Under the pieces are notes generated by a model. It was not told the DNA's origin. It saw nothing but the letters and a program-made list of their open reading frames with translations, and searched no databases. Shown piece by piece: positions 14,837 to 23,898 of a DNA stretch of 42,612 nt. The DNA lies in assembly GCA_964478025.1 (NCBI GenBank), contig CAYZGK010000014.1:1-42612 (forward strand). Direction: 5' to 3'. The first letter of the stretch is position 1. Every line of letters starts with the position of its first letter. The translations under genes were made by a program, and so were the position numbers. The stretch is from UBA3700 sp964478025. GTDB taxonomy: Bacteria; Bacillota; Clostridia; Christensenellales; UBA3700.

Positions 14837-16483
14837 ATGGAAAAGATTAACGAAAAAAATGCAATAAAAAATACGCCACTAAGACGAATTAAATATCTTG
14901 TGCTTATGCAAATAGGCGAGAATATTCGTCTAATAAAATCGGCTGATAAAAGAAAGTTTGCGTTTAAAACGTTCTTGCTTTGTTGTCTTGCTATAGGTAT
15001 AACTCTTGGATTGTACTTCTTGCTAAATTTTATACAAAGTTATTTTAGTTATACATTAGATGAAAATATGTTTACATCAATACTTTTAGTAACTCAACTT
15101 TTTAGTATTTATAGTTGTACAGGAAATATGATAACTGTGCTTTATGCTAGTAAAGAAAATAGCATATTGCTTGCGTGTCCATGTAAGTATAACGAAATAT
15201 TTATTAGCAAAATTATTGTATATACATTGAAGGAATTAAAAAAGAGTTGTTTCTTTGTGCTACCATTTTTGATTTCATATGGCTTATTAGCAGGAGGTGG
15301 CGCTTATTTTGGACTTCTTATTCCGGTTTGGATTATGCTGTGCTTGATACCAATTTTAATCTCAGCAATTTTGTCTATACCGATGGTGTATTTGAAGAGA
15401 TTTTTACAGTCAAAGGCTGTTTTGTATGCAATAGTAATAGTAGTTGCTATAGCTGGCTTATTTACGCTAAGTGTTTATGTTTTAAGCAAAGTGCCTACCC
15501 CTATAAGAATAGTTGCCATTTATGGGAAGTTCATGAATGCTGTTCAAGTGGCGTTTGTAAAAATTAATAAATTTGCCTTGTATTATAACTTTATTGGCAA
15601 AATGATGTTTGGTAATATGGTTTATTTATATTTACCAATTATGCTAGTTATTTTAGTTTCGCTAGTTGCATTATGCTTTTTTGTAGCAATGCCATTCTAT
15701 TTTAAAGCAGTTAGTCGTGCATCAGAATTTAGTGTAAAGACTAAGCATAAGGAACATTCGCATAAATTTAACGGAATTTATTGGACATTTTTACGTAAGG
15801 AATTTACATTGTTTTTCCGTACTTCATCAAGTTTATCTTCTGCGATAATGGTTATACTTTTATTCCCACTTATTTCATATGTCCTTAACTTTATATTGGC
15901 TGCAATTAATACTACAAGCTTAGGAGATTATATGACAGTTGCATTTAATGTAATGATAACATTAAGTCTTTTAGGAACGCATAATGCAAATTGTGCACAG
16001 GCGATAAGTTCAGAAGGTAGCGAGTTTGCCGTATTAAAGGCATCGCCTTCTAATACAATGGTTATATCTTGGGCAAAACTTACTGTTACATCAATAGTTA
16101 ATTTGCTTGGTATAATCACGACATTTATTATGCTTACAGCAACAACAAGTCTTGGTGCAATTGATCTTATACTTATGGGTATCCTTATTATGCTTGTTAG
16201 CATGGGGCAAATATTTTGGAGCTTTCAATTAGATATAACAAATCCCAAAATAAACGATTATGTTGTAAAGGGCGCAGTTGTAGATAATCCAAATGTTGCC
16301 AAAGCAATAACAATAAGTTTTGTAATAGCGACATTAACAGGCGTAATTACCCTTTTATTATTGGTAGACCATTATATTACTGGCTGGATAAGAATTTTTG
16401 CAATAGCAATAGGCTTCTTTGCTGCAAGAGTATATCTTTACAATAGTAATTTAAAAGTGTACTTTAACGATATTCAGGCATAG
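14837..16483 (+). CDS. ABC-2 type permease of the surface operon
   Basis: The 548-residue polytopic membrane protein has about 12 hydrophobic helices arranged in two groups, separated by a basic cytoplasmic region (KAVSRASEFSVKTKHKEHSHK, near residues 290-310). The pattern, including ENSILLACPCKYNEIFISKI and SSEGSEFAVLKASP in equivalent places of the two halves, fits large duplicated ABC-2 exporters ('putative ABC exporter' family). It starts 13 bases after the YwaF/ABC fusion, with a weak AAAGAAG site. It presumably pairs with the ATPase encoded upstream. The substrate is unknown. Confidence 0.75.
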   Translation: MEKINEKNAIKNTPLRRIKYLVLMQIGENIRLIKSADKRKFAFKTFLLCCLAIGITLGLYFLLNFIQSYFSYTLDENMFTSILLVTQLFSIYSCTGNMITVLYASKENSILLACPCKYNEIFISKIIVYTLKELKKSCFFVLPFLISYGLLAGGGAYFGLLIPVWIMLCLIPILISAILSIPMVYLKRFLQSKAVLYAIVIVVAIAGLFTLSVYVLSKVPTPIRIVAIYGKFMNAVQVAFVKINKFALYYNFIGKMMFGNMVYLYLPIMLVILVSLVALCFFVAMPFYFKAVSRASEFSVKTKHKEHSHKFNGIYWTFLRKEFTLFFRTSSSLSSAIMVILLFPLISYVLNFILAAINTTSLGDYMTVAFNVMITLSLLGTHNANCAQAISSEGSEFAVLKASPSNTMVISWAKLTVTSIVNLLGIITTFIMLTATTSLGAIDLILMGILIMLVSMGQIFWSFQLDITNPKINDYVVKGAVVDNPNVAKAITISFVIATLTGVITLLLLVDHYITGWIRIFAIAIGFFAARVYLYNSNLKVYFNDIQA

Positions 16484-16495
16484 GAGGGAAGAATA

Positions 16496-16912
16496 GTGAA
16501 TAAAAAAATTGTTGTTATAGTAGTTATAGTTGAATGTATTCTTGCTATTCTTCTTGTAAGTTTTTTAGGAAAAGCAATAGAAAACGCAACGAAAGATGTT
16601 TATTGTAAAGAAATCTATTTTACAAATAAAAATGGAGAAAAACTTAATGCTGATTCAATTATGATAGAACTTACTGATACAAATATGAACTATCAATTAT
16701 ATTGGCAAGTAGAACCAAATAATACGACAAATAAAAATGTTGAGTTTATATCAAGCAAGCCAGATTCGGTAATTGTTGATGCAACAGGATTGGTAACTTT
16801 TTTTGAAGTAACTGATGTTACTATTACCATAAGAAGTACAGATGGAAGTAATAAGTCGGATACTATAACTTTAGTTCCGAAACGCAATGTCGGTGGCGAT
16901 GTTGATATATAA
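16496..16912 (+). CDS. Membrane-anchored protein with BIG2-like Ig domain
   Basis: 138 residues, starting at GTG with GGAGGG 8 nt upstream. Residues about 4-27 form one hydrophobic helix. The rest is extracellular and resembles a bacterial Ig-like (BIG2) domain: IYFTNKNGEKL, then YWQVEPNNTTNKNVEFISSKP, then VIVDATGLVTF, where the DATGLV turn and a preceding ssnpsv-like strand are the BIG2 hallmark. It lies 12 bases after the permease and 26 before the repeat lipoprotein in the same operon. A structural or anchoring role at the cell surface is inferred. Confidence 0.7.
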   Translation: MNKKIVVIVVIVECILAILLVSFLGKAIENATKDVYCKEIYFTNKNGEKLNADSIMIELTDTNMNYQLYWQVEPNNTTNKNVEFISSKPDSVIVDATGLVTFFEVTDVTITIRSTDGSNKSDTITLVPKRNVGGDVDI

Positions 16913-16938
16913 AAATAAAAAAAGGAGAAAACGGAAGA

Positions 16939-19900
16939 ATGAAGAAAAGTAAAGCTTTAAAAGTAATTATCCTAGCGTTTTGTTTAATTATACTTAGCGT
17001 GTCGATGGTTGCTTGTGGTGAAAAGTCATTTACAGTCACATTTATGGATGGTGATACTGTCGTGACAACTCTTACGGTTGAGGAAAACAAAGAGTTTACT
17101 TTGCCTACAAATCCTGATAAAGAGGGATATAGTTTTGTTGGCTGGTATACTGATGCGGAATTGACCAATCCATATGCGATAGATGCGGTTACAACCAACT
17201 TTACCTTATACGCCAAATATAATAAGCAAGAATTATTTATAAGCGTTAATTCAAAAGAAGGAAGTAAAGTAAGCCCACTGAAAGTAAGTTATGGACAAGA
17301 GTATTCCTTGGAAGTGCCTACAAGAGAGGGGTATGATTTTGTTGGTTACACTTACGATAATGGTACCGAAGATGTAGAGTTTCCATTAAAAGGAACATAC
17401 AATTTCAAAAATAGTATAAGAGTTTCTGCAAATTGGAAAATTAAAGAAATCACAGTAAATTTTTATGACGGGGTAACTCTTTCAGGTACAAAAGTTGTTA
17501 AATATGGGGAGACAGTTACACCTTTAGTAGTCAGCAAGAAAGGTTATACTTTTGTTAATTGGTATGTAGATGAGGAATTAACAAATGCCTTTGATAAAGA
17601 AACAGAAATAAAGGATAGCATTAACCTTTACGCTAAGTTTAATGCAAATTCATATAAAATTGTATTCGATACTGATGGTGGTAATACTATAGATAATGCT
17701 TCTATTGTATATAATGCACAATTTTCTTTACCTACACCTACTAAAACGGGTTACGATTTCTTAGGTTGGTACAATGTAATGGACGATAATAAAGTTGAAG
17801 ATGGCACATATGAATGGTTAACAGATGTTCGTCTTAAAGCAAAATGGGCAATCAAGAAAAATATGGTTACCTTTAAATGCGGAAATGCAACAGAGACTGA
17901 AGAAGTGGAATATGGTAAATGTTTTGCAAAAGAATTGTCAGATTTTACTGTAGAGAATGGATATGAAGCTGTTGGGTTCTATACCACTGAGACGTTTGAT
18001 GGAGAAGCTATAAACGTAGCAAGTTATCAAGTTACAGCTCCTATTGTTCTTTATGTAAAGGTTGCACCTAAGACGTTCCATATTACAGTAACAGGATACG
18101 CTAACGATGGATATAATGTAGTATACAATACTACTTATGAACTTGAGGCTGCGCCTACAAGTGAAGGTGAAATTTTCCAAGGTTATTTCCTTAATAATGA
18201 AGCTTTTGCGGTAAGTGGAACTTACACTTATACTGATAATATAATAGTAGAAGCAAGATTCCAAGCAGATCCAGAGTATAACAAAGTTCATGTAAAACTT
18301 TATGATGAAAACAATAAGTTAATTAAAGACAAAACTATAGATAAAAATACTACTGTAGATTTATCTGATATAGACACGAATAAAACAGGTTATACATTTA
18401 TAGGATGGTTTAAAGAAGATGGAAATGAATTTGATACGACTACAGCTTTAAGCGAAACAATAAGCTTATACGTTAAATACAAAGCAAATAAGTACACTAT
18501 AACTATTGACAAAGATAATGGAGAAACTAGTACAACTATTGATGTTGTTTACAATGAAACTTATACGTTACCAGAACTAACAAAAGAAGGTTATACATTT
18601 GACTGCTATAGAATTAATGACACTACTGAACAAAAAATAGCTGCAAGTGGTACATATACATTTACTGATAATATCTCAATAAAGGCATACTGGATTATAA
18701 AGACATATAAAGTAGAGTTTATCGTAGGTGCTGAAGTTTATGCTGAAAGAACCGTAAATCATGGAAGTCAAGTTGTTTTACCTAATGCACCTTCAAGAGA
18801 TGGTTATACCTTTACATGTTGGTTGTATAATAATGCACAATTTGATACACAAAAATCTATTGTAGAAGATACTACTTTAAACGCATCATTTACCGCAAAT
18901 GAATATAGCATAACAGTTGTTTGTTATGATGGTACAAAGAGAGTAGTTAAAGCAACTTATGGAGAAACTTATACAATTCCAGATCCAGAGAATGTAGTTA
19001 ATCATAAATTTAATGGTTATGTTTTACAAGATGACAATACGAAAGTTATTGCGGCCGAAGGTGAGTATACTTGGACAGAGAATATAACAATTAAAGAGTC
19101 TTGGGAAAAAGCAACTTTAGATGATTCTACTGAAACGTTTGTTGATAATGGTAGTTATTTCAAAGAAAGAACAAGCGTTGACGAAGAGTTTACTTATGTA
19201 TTTGTAACTGGCGGAGAATATAATCTTTCAAAAGAACTTGTCTTAGATGAAGCTGGTAAATCTCTTGTTACACTAAATAGTGAGGGTAAAGGATTTACTG
19301 TAGGTAACACAACCGGTGAGTTTACTTTAACAATTAAGGATAGTGATGTAACATATGAAAGACATATAAAAATTGTTAAACAAATAACAGCAATATCATA
19401 TGGCGATGATTATAATGACTATGTAAACAATACGCATTTGTCTGCATTTGTTAACCAAACCAAGGAAACAATGACTGCTGGTATTGATAATCTTAAAGTT
19501 GATATAAAATTTACTGATGAAGATGGCCAAACAATTTCTTATGCTGATGCAAATGCGGTAGTTGCTATAGATACAACAGATACATTTAGTGTTGATGAAA
19601 ATGGAAGTATTACTTTTAATAAAACAGCATTGGATAAAGACATAACAATTACTATTAAAGCTAAATATGACACAAGAGATAATGCTACAAGTCTATCTTA
19701 TGTGTATAAATTAAACGAAGGTAAAAATGTTTATACAAGTAGCGAATTATATTATGCATATGGCGATTCATCTATTCATGAAATTAATATTTTACGTAAT
19801 ATTGAAGCATCAATTACTGATTCTTCAGTACAATGTGGAACAGATGGTAAAATAATAAATAAAACAGGCTATGGTATCTATGTTCGTAATACTTTTGCGG

Positions 19901-20934
19901 CAGATAAGGATACAATGACAATCAATGGTAACTACTTCCTTGTAGATGGTACGAATTTAGATAGAGTAGGTTCAATTGATACCAATGTAGATGATACTGG
20001 ATACATAGTTGCTTCCGTTCATGCGTCAATGTTTGAATATGGTACATATACTGAATATACAGAAATAAATGGTGATAAGTTCTCAGAAACATATCGTTCA
20101 CACGATGGTCAATTAACTATTAATAATCTAAGATTACAAAGCAATATGGATTATAATCGTAGAAATGAAACCATATCTTCAGTAACTGATACAAATAAAC
20201 AGCAACTTGTCATGAGTGATACTTATATTGGTATTTATACAAATGGCGGCACAACTGTTTTGAATAATGTTAGTATAACCAATACACTTATTGCAGTATA
20301 TTGTGATGGTGGAGTATCAGCTACAGATACGACAAAAACAGCTACTGATTGTACTCTTAATAATTGTAAAATTGATAAAAACTGGGCTAATGGTATGTAC
20401 TTCTTTAATGTAACTTCAGTAACTCTTAACCATAGCGAAATTGGAGAAAGTTGTGGAGCTGCTATTCACTTTGATGATAAATACCAAACAACAAGTGTAA
20501 ATAACTCACTTACTATGGACAGTTATAGTGCAACAAATATTCAAAATTGGGTATCAGGAAACGAAGCTTGGTTTGTTGCTTATGGACAAGCAAGTACAGC
20601 AACAGCACTAAAAACTCAAGTAGAAAGTGGTGCAAATCAATTTGGTATGACAATTTTAAAGACTGCAACAGATGGAGAAACACAATTGTTAAATTTTGCT
20701 ATTCTTATAAAGAGTGGTACTGGAGAAACAGGAGATTGGAAGGCCGATCCAAATGGGGGTCCTACACTATTTATAAATGGTACAGAACTTACACAAACAT
20801 CAAGTCAAAGTACATTATGCACAGTCTCTGATACAACATCAACTGATACATTCATAGGTTTTGGATTTGTTAGTGGAAGCGGTGCTAGCAAAATGTGTGG
20901 AGTTATTCCAATGTATTCAAAATCAAGTACTTAA
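16939..20934 (+). CDS. Large repeat lipoprotein with Listeria-Bacteroides (InlB B) repeats
   Basis: 1331 residues. A signal peptide ends in the lipobox MVAC with C26, so the protein is predicted to be lipid-anchored. Residues about 31-722 hold ten Flg_new/InlB-type beta-grasp repeats of about 68 residues, each with a GY.F.G(W/Y) core. They alternate: odd repeats end like LYAKYNA with a (D/E)LTN.FD loop, and even repeats end like GTYTFTDNI.IKA.W. Residues about 730-920 look Ig-like. The rest, with many short strands such as TVLNNVSITNTLIAVYCDGG, looks like a right-handed beta-helix. AAGGAG precedes the ATG. The protein is last in the operon with a terminator after it. Adhesion or glycan interaction is inference. 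Confidence 0.85.
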   Translation: MKKSKALKVIILAFCLIILSVSMVACGEKSFTVTFMDGDTVVTTLTVEENKEFTLPTNPDKEGYSFVGWYTDAELTNPYAIDAVTTNFTLYAKYNKQELFISVNSKEGSKVSPLKVSYGQEYSLEVPTREGYDFVGYTYDNGTEDVEFPLKGTYNFKNSIRVSANWKIKEITVNFYDGVTLSGTKVVKYGETVTPLVVSKKGYTFVNWYVDEELTNAFDKETEIKDSINLYAKFNANSYKIVFDTDGGNTIDNASIVYNAQFSLPTPTKTGYDFLGWYNVMDDNKVEDGTYEWLTDVRLKAKWAIKKNMVTFKCGNATETEEVEYGKCFAKELSDFTVENGYEAVGFYTTETFDGEAINVASYQVTAPIVLYVKVAPKTFHITVTGYANDGYNVVYNTTYELEAAPTSEGEIFQGYFLNNEAFAVSGTYTYTDNIIVEARFQADPEYNKVHVKLYDENNKLIKDKTIDKNTTVDLSDIDTNKTGYTFIGWFKEDGNEFDTTTALSETISLYVKYKANKYTITIDKDNGETSTTIDVVYNETYTLPELTKEGYTFDCYRINDTTEQKIAASGTYTFTDNISIKAYWIIKTYKVEFIVGAEVYAERTVNHGSQVVLPNAPSRDGYTFTCWLYNNAQFDTQKSIVEDTTLNASFTANEYSITVVCYDGTKRVVKATYGETYTIPDPENVVNHKFNGYVLQDDNTKVIAAEGEYTWTENITIKESWEKATLDDSTETFVDNGSYFKERTSVDEEFTYVFVTGGEYNLSKELVLDEAGKSLVTLNSEGKGFTVGNTTGEFTLTIKDSDVTYERHIKIVKQITAISYGDDYNDYVNNTHLSAFVNQTKETMTAGIDNLKVDIKFTDEDGQTISYADANAVVAIDTTDTFSVDENGSITFNKTALDKDITITIKAKYDTRDNATSLSYVYKLNEGKNVYTSSELYYAYGDSSIHEINILRNIEASITDSSVQCGTDGKIINKTGYGIYVRNTFAADKDTMTINGNYFLVDGTNLDRVGSIDTNVDDTGYIVASVHASMFEYGTYTEYTEINGDKFSETYRSHDGQLTINNLRLQSNMDYNRRNETISSVTDTNKQQLVMSDTYIGIYTNGGTTVLNNVSITNTLIAVYCDGGVSATDTTKTATDCTLNNCKIDKNWANGMYFFNVTSVTLNHSEIGESCGAAIHFDDKYQTTSVNNSLTMDSYSATNIQNWVSGNEAWFVAYGQASTATALKTQVESGANQFGMTILKTATDGETQLLNFAILIKSGTGETGDWKADPNGGPTLFINGTELTQTSSQSTLCTVSDTTSTDTFIGFGFVSGSGASKMCGVIPMYSKSST

Positions 20935-20958
20935 GCATTATTGTAGTTAGATAAAAGG

Positions 20959-20996
20959 CAAGCCTTATCCAAATTTTGGGTAGGGTTTGTTTTTTT
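20959..20996 (+). terminator. Terminator of the surface operon
   Basis: CAAGCCTTATCC (20959-20970) pairs with GGGTAGGGTTTG (20978-20989) over 12 positions including three G-T wobbles, around a 7-base loop, followed by seven Ts. Confidence 0.85.
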
Positions 20997-21015
20997 GTTT
21001 TTGAACTCTCGAATA

Positions 21016-21044
21016 TTGACACAAGTAAATTATATCTATATAAT
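21016..21044 (+). promoter_or_regulatory. Consensus promoter of the SPFH operon
   Basis: TTGACA (21016-21021) and TATAAT (21039-21044) are both consensus with a 17-base spacer. The expected transcription start is about 25 bases before the ATG at 21076. Confidence 0.85.
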
Positions 21045-21075
21045 TAACTTTGTTAAAAACCCAAGGAGGTAAACA

Positions 21076-22146
21076 ATGGGCTGGTTAAGTAGACAATTTA
21101 GAAAAGTTATTGAATGGAAAGATCAAGAGGCAGATGTAATTGCCTATAGATATCAATTTGAAAAAGATAGAGACGAGATTATGAAAAAATCTGTCTTAGT
21201 TGTAAATCCTGGACAAAAGGCAATATTTGTTCAAGAAGGAAAGGTTGCAGATTGTTTTGGTCCTGGTACATATGAATTATCTGATATAAAAAATATTCCA
21301 ATTTTAACAAAGTTATATAACTGGAAATATGCTTGGGAGAGCCCATATAAGGGAAATATTTACTTTATATCTACAAAGCAATTTTTAAATAAGAACTGGG
21401 GAACAACTAACCCTGTTATGATGAGAGACCAAGACTTTGGAATGGTTAGAGTAAGAGGATTTGGAACATATTCATTCTCAGTAGGCGACCCAACTGAAGC
21501 TATGGAAGAATTAATTGGTGCACAAGGCACAATGACAACAAAAACAGTAGATGATTATTTCCGTAAGGTTATTACATCAACTTTATCAACTGTAATTGCT
21601 GAATCTGAAATTCCAGCTTTAGATTTATCTATGCATTATGAAGAATTAGCAAATGCAGCAAAGAATAGATTAAAAGATGATTTTGCAAATATTGGTATAA
21701 AATTAAATGCTCTATATATTGAGAACTTATCATTACCAGAAGAAGTTGAAAAGATGATGGATAAGAGAACTCAAGTTGGAGTTATGGGTAATGGTGCAAT
21801 GCAGGGATATGCTCAAATGGAAAGCATTGGAGCAATGAGAGATGCTGCAAAGAACAACTCTAATATGGGTGGCCTTGGCATGAATATTGCTACCGGTATG
21901 GCTGCTGCTAGTATGTTTAAACAAGAAATGAATGATGCTAAGAGCGGAAATACATCAATTCCTGGTGGAAATGTTGCTGAAAAGGTTTGTCCAGCATGTG
22001 GAGCAAAGGCAAAAGCTAAAGCTAAGTTCTGTCCAGAATGTGGAGCAAAGTTTGAAGCAGTTGAAGCTGAAAAAGTTTGTCCAGCATGTGGCGCAAAAGT
22101 AAAGGGTACTGCTAAATTCTGTCCAGAGTGTGGGGCTAAAGTTTAA
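21076..22146 (+). CDS. SPFH/band-7 protein with two C-terminal zinc ribbons
   Basis: 356 residues, similar in layout to Bacillus YdjI and 'virion core protein'-annotated SPFH proteins. The N-terminus MGWLSRQFRKVIEWKDQEAD leads into a band-7 domain (VLVVNPGQKAIFVQEGKV, then FGTYSFSVGDP). A helical stretch and a glycine/alanine/methionine-rich linker follow. Two zinc ribbons finish the protein, each CPxCG...FCPECG; their cysteine spacing is almost identical, so they look like a duplication. AAGGAGG lies upstream of the ATG. It probably assembles as a membrane-associated oligomer. The next gene encodes a second zinc-ribbon protein with a membrane anchor, a frequent partner. Confidence 0.85.
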   Translation: MGWLSRQFRKVIEWKDQEADVIAYRYQFEKDRDEIMKKSVLVVNPGQKAIFVQEGKVADCFGPGTYELSDIKNIPILTKLYNWKYAWESPYKGNIYFISTKQFLNKNWGTTNPVMMRDQDFGMVRVRGFGTYSFSVGDPTEAMEELIGAQGTMTTKTVDDYFRKVITSTLSTVIAESEIPALDLSMHYEELANAAKNRLKDDFANIGIKLNALYIENLSLPEEVEKMMDKRTQVGVMGNGAMQGYAQMESIGAMRDAAKNNSNMGGLGMNIATGMAAASMFKQEMNDAKSGNTSIPGGNVAEKVCPACGAKAKAKAKFCPECGAKFEAVEAEKVCPACGAKVKGTAKFCPECGAKV

Positions 22147-22148
22147 TA

Positions 22149-23261
22149 ATGGCAAGGGAAGTTAATACTGCTGAAGAGATAGTAGACAGCACTTCAAGTG
22201 ACGCATTAAAAGGAAAAATATATAAATGCGCTAATTGTGGAAGTTTTTTAGCATTTGATCCAACAAGTCAAAAGTTAAAATGTACACATTGTGCTTCTTT
22301 ATATGATTTAGTAGAAACTCCTATTGCTATGGAACAAAAATATGATGAATTATCATCAGAAACAGGCTATGAGCCTTGGGGAGATGTTAAGACTGTCAAG
22401 TGCAGAAGTTGTGGAGCAGCATTTGTTTTAAACGAATTTGAAACGGCTTCAAGTTGTCCGTTTTGTCAAGCAACTAATATCGTATCAATAGATGACGTTC
22501 CAGGCCTTAAGCCAAATGGAATATTACCTTTTAAAGTTTCAAGTGAAGAGGCACATAAATCATTTGCTGCTTGGATCAAGAAAAAGAAGATGGCACCTTT
22601 TGATTTAAAGAAAAAGGCATCTAAAATGACAATGAAAGGTATTTATGTTCCTATTTTTACATTTGATGCTGAAACAAGTTCTTCATATCATATAAGATAT
22701 GGTATTAATCATACAAGAATGGTAAGAAGAAATGGAAAGATGGTAACGCAAGTCTATACAACATGGCATACAGCATCAGGACATCATAATGACTTTTTTA
22801 ATGATGTTCAAGTAGAGGCTTCACAATATATGACAGATAAAAATCTTTCCAAAATTGGTGGGTTTGATACAGATAATTCAGTTAGATACCATAATCAATA
22901 TATAGCTGGTTTTAATGCTGAAAGATATTCAACAGGATTAGATGATTGTAGAGACATCGCACATGGAAAGATGGATAAGGCTATCTATAATTCAATTACA
23001 AGTAAATATAACTATGATATATTAGATTATTGTAATGTAGATACAGATTATAGTGAAGAGACTTATAAATATGTTTTAGCTCCTTTATGGACTATACCAT
23101 ATAAATATAAGAAGAAAGTTTATGGTTGTGTAATAAACGGCCGTAATGGAAATGCAGATGGCAAGGCGCCAATTTCTGCATTAAAGTCAACATTAGTAGG
23201 TATTTCTATTGCGATAGCTATCGCAGTTATAGTATACCTAATATATAGATATTTTATGTAA
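22149..23261 (+). CDS. Zinc-ribbon membrane protein (YdjH-like partner of SPFH)
   Basis: 370 residues. Two CxxC pairs near the N-terminus (YKCANCGSFL and KCTHC) form a TFIIB-like ribbon, and a second ribbon (KCRSCGAAFV with SSCPFC) follows at about residues 78-105. A large domain begins GILPFKVSSEEAHKSFAAWI, continues through KGIYVPIFTFDAE and has LAPLWTIPY near its end. A hydrophobic helix at the extreme C-terminus (about 347-368) gives a tail anchor. It starts 2 bases after the SPFH stop without a clear ribosome binding site, so translation is probably coupled. The molecular function is not known to me; the pairing suggests a membrane stress or organisation role. Confidence 0.75.
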   Translation: MAREVNTAEEIVDSTSSDALKGKIYKCANCGSFLAFDPTSQKLKCTHCASLYDLVETPIAMEQKYDELSSETGYEPWGDVKTVKCRSCGAAFVLNEFETASSCPFCQATNIVSIDDVPGLKPNGILPFKVSSEEAHKSFAAWIKKKKMAPFDLKKKASKMTMKGIYVPIFTFDAETSSSYHIRYGINHTRMVRRNGKMVTQVYTTWHTASGHHNDFFNDVQVEASQYMTDKNLSKIGGFDTDNSVRYHNQYIAGFNAERYSTGLDDCRDIAHGKMDKAIYNSITSKYNYDILDYCNVDTDYSEETYKYVLAPLWTIPYKYKKKVYGCVINGRNGNADGKAPISALKSTLVGISIAIAIAVIVYLIYRYFM

Positions 23262-23275
23262 ATGGAGGTAATAAA

Positions 23276-23482
23276 ATGGTAGAAATTACTAAGGATATGT
23301 TAATTGGTGATGCTATTCAAGCAGGAAATCAAGAAGCTATTGCTCAAACACTTTTAGGAATCGGAATGCATTGTTTTGGTTGTGCTATTGCTAGAGGTGA
23401 AACAATTGCTCAAGCTGCAGAAGTTCATGGTGTTGATGTAGATAAATTAGTAGAAGATTTAAATAAAGCAGCTAATAGTTAA
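23276..23482 (+). CDS. DUF1858 domain protein
   Basis: A 68-residue protein matching the DUF1858 pattern: a helix ITKDMLIGDAIQ, then the conserved GMHCFGCAIARGETIAQAA with a CxxC pair, then HGVDVDKLVEDLN. Family members occur alone or fused to hybrid-cluster and disulfide-related proteins in anaerobes. The CFGC pair suggests redox or metal binding, which is inferred. GGAGG precedes the ATG. It follows the zinc-ribbon gene by 14 bases and ends at a weak terminator. Confidence 0.88.
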   Translation: MVEITKDMLIGDAIQAGNQEAIAQTLLGIGMHCFGCAIARGETIAQAAEVHGVDVDKLVEDLNKAANS

Positions 23483-23487
23483 AAATA

Positions 23488-23516
23488 AGGCGATCATAAA
23501 GGGTCGCCTATTATTT
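23488..23516 (+). terminator. Weak terminator overlapping the next gene's start region
   Basis: AGGCGA (23488-23493) pairs with TCGCCT (23504-23509) around a 10-base loop and is followed by ATTATTT. The next ATG begins on the following base. Confidence 0.5.
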
Positions 23517-23813
23517 ATGACTGAATTTCAAAAAAGAGTATACGAGTATTTAAGAACCATTCCAAAAGGAAAGGTTGTGACCTATGGCGAGCTTGCTGAA
23601 AAAATTGGGTATCCAAAAGCATGTAGGGCTGTAGGCAATGCTCTTCATTTAAATCCGAGTCCTGATGTTTATCCTTGCTTTAGGGTAGTAAATAAAGAAG
23701 GCTGTCTTGCCAAGAATTTTGCACTAGGAATAGATGAACAAAAAAGAAGATTAGAAAATGATGGAATAGAGGTTGTAAATTACAAAGTTGACCTTAAAAA
23801 GTATAAAAATTGA
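23517..23813 (+). CDS. MGMT-like DNA-binding protein with PCFRV motif
   Basis: A 98-residue protein of the DNA-binding domain of O6-alkylguanine-DNA alkyltransferases. It has FQKRVYEYLRTIPKGKVVTYGELAEKIG, then ACRAVGNALHLNP with R37 as the likely finger arginine, and then PCFRVVNKEG. The active cysteine C54 is present, but the usual histidine of PCHRV is replaced by F55. Alkyltransferase-like (ATL) proteins lack the cysteine, so this is neither a typical enzyme nor a typical ATL. No ribosome binding site precedes the ATG, which follows the hairpin tail directly. The stop is TGA. The S10 operon promoter starts 50 bases later. Confidence 0.85.
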   Translation: MTEFQKRVYEYLRTIPKGKVVTYGELAEKIGYPKACRAVGNALHLNPSPDVYPCFRVVNKEGCLAKNFALGIDEQKRRLENDGIEVVNYKVDLKKYKN

Positions 23814-23862
23814 AAATTTCAACAAATTTTAATAAATTTTACATAAATTTTACAAACTTAAT

Positions 23863-23892
23863 TTGACAGGTTTTTTACCCTATATATATAAT
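23863..23892 (+). promoter_or_regulatory. S10 operon promoter
   Basis: TTGACA (23863-23868) and TATAAT (23887-23892) have an 18-base spacer. A leader of about 178 bases follows before rpsJ. Confidence 0.85.
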
Positions 23893-23898
23893 AAACGA

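Noticed and set aside
15247..15567. 106-residue + strand frame inside the permease gene
   Set aside because: It lies wholly within a well-supported coding gene in another frame, and its composition is Cys/Ser-rich, typical of a shadow frame.
16863..18291. Minus-strand frames of 117 residues opposite the repeat lipoprotein
   Set aside because: No ribosome binding sites or promoters, and no recognisable motifs; they reflect antisense reading of a repetitive coding region.
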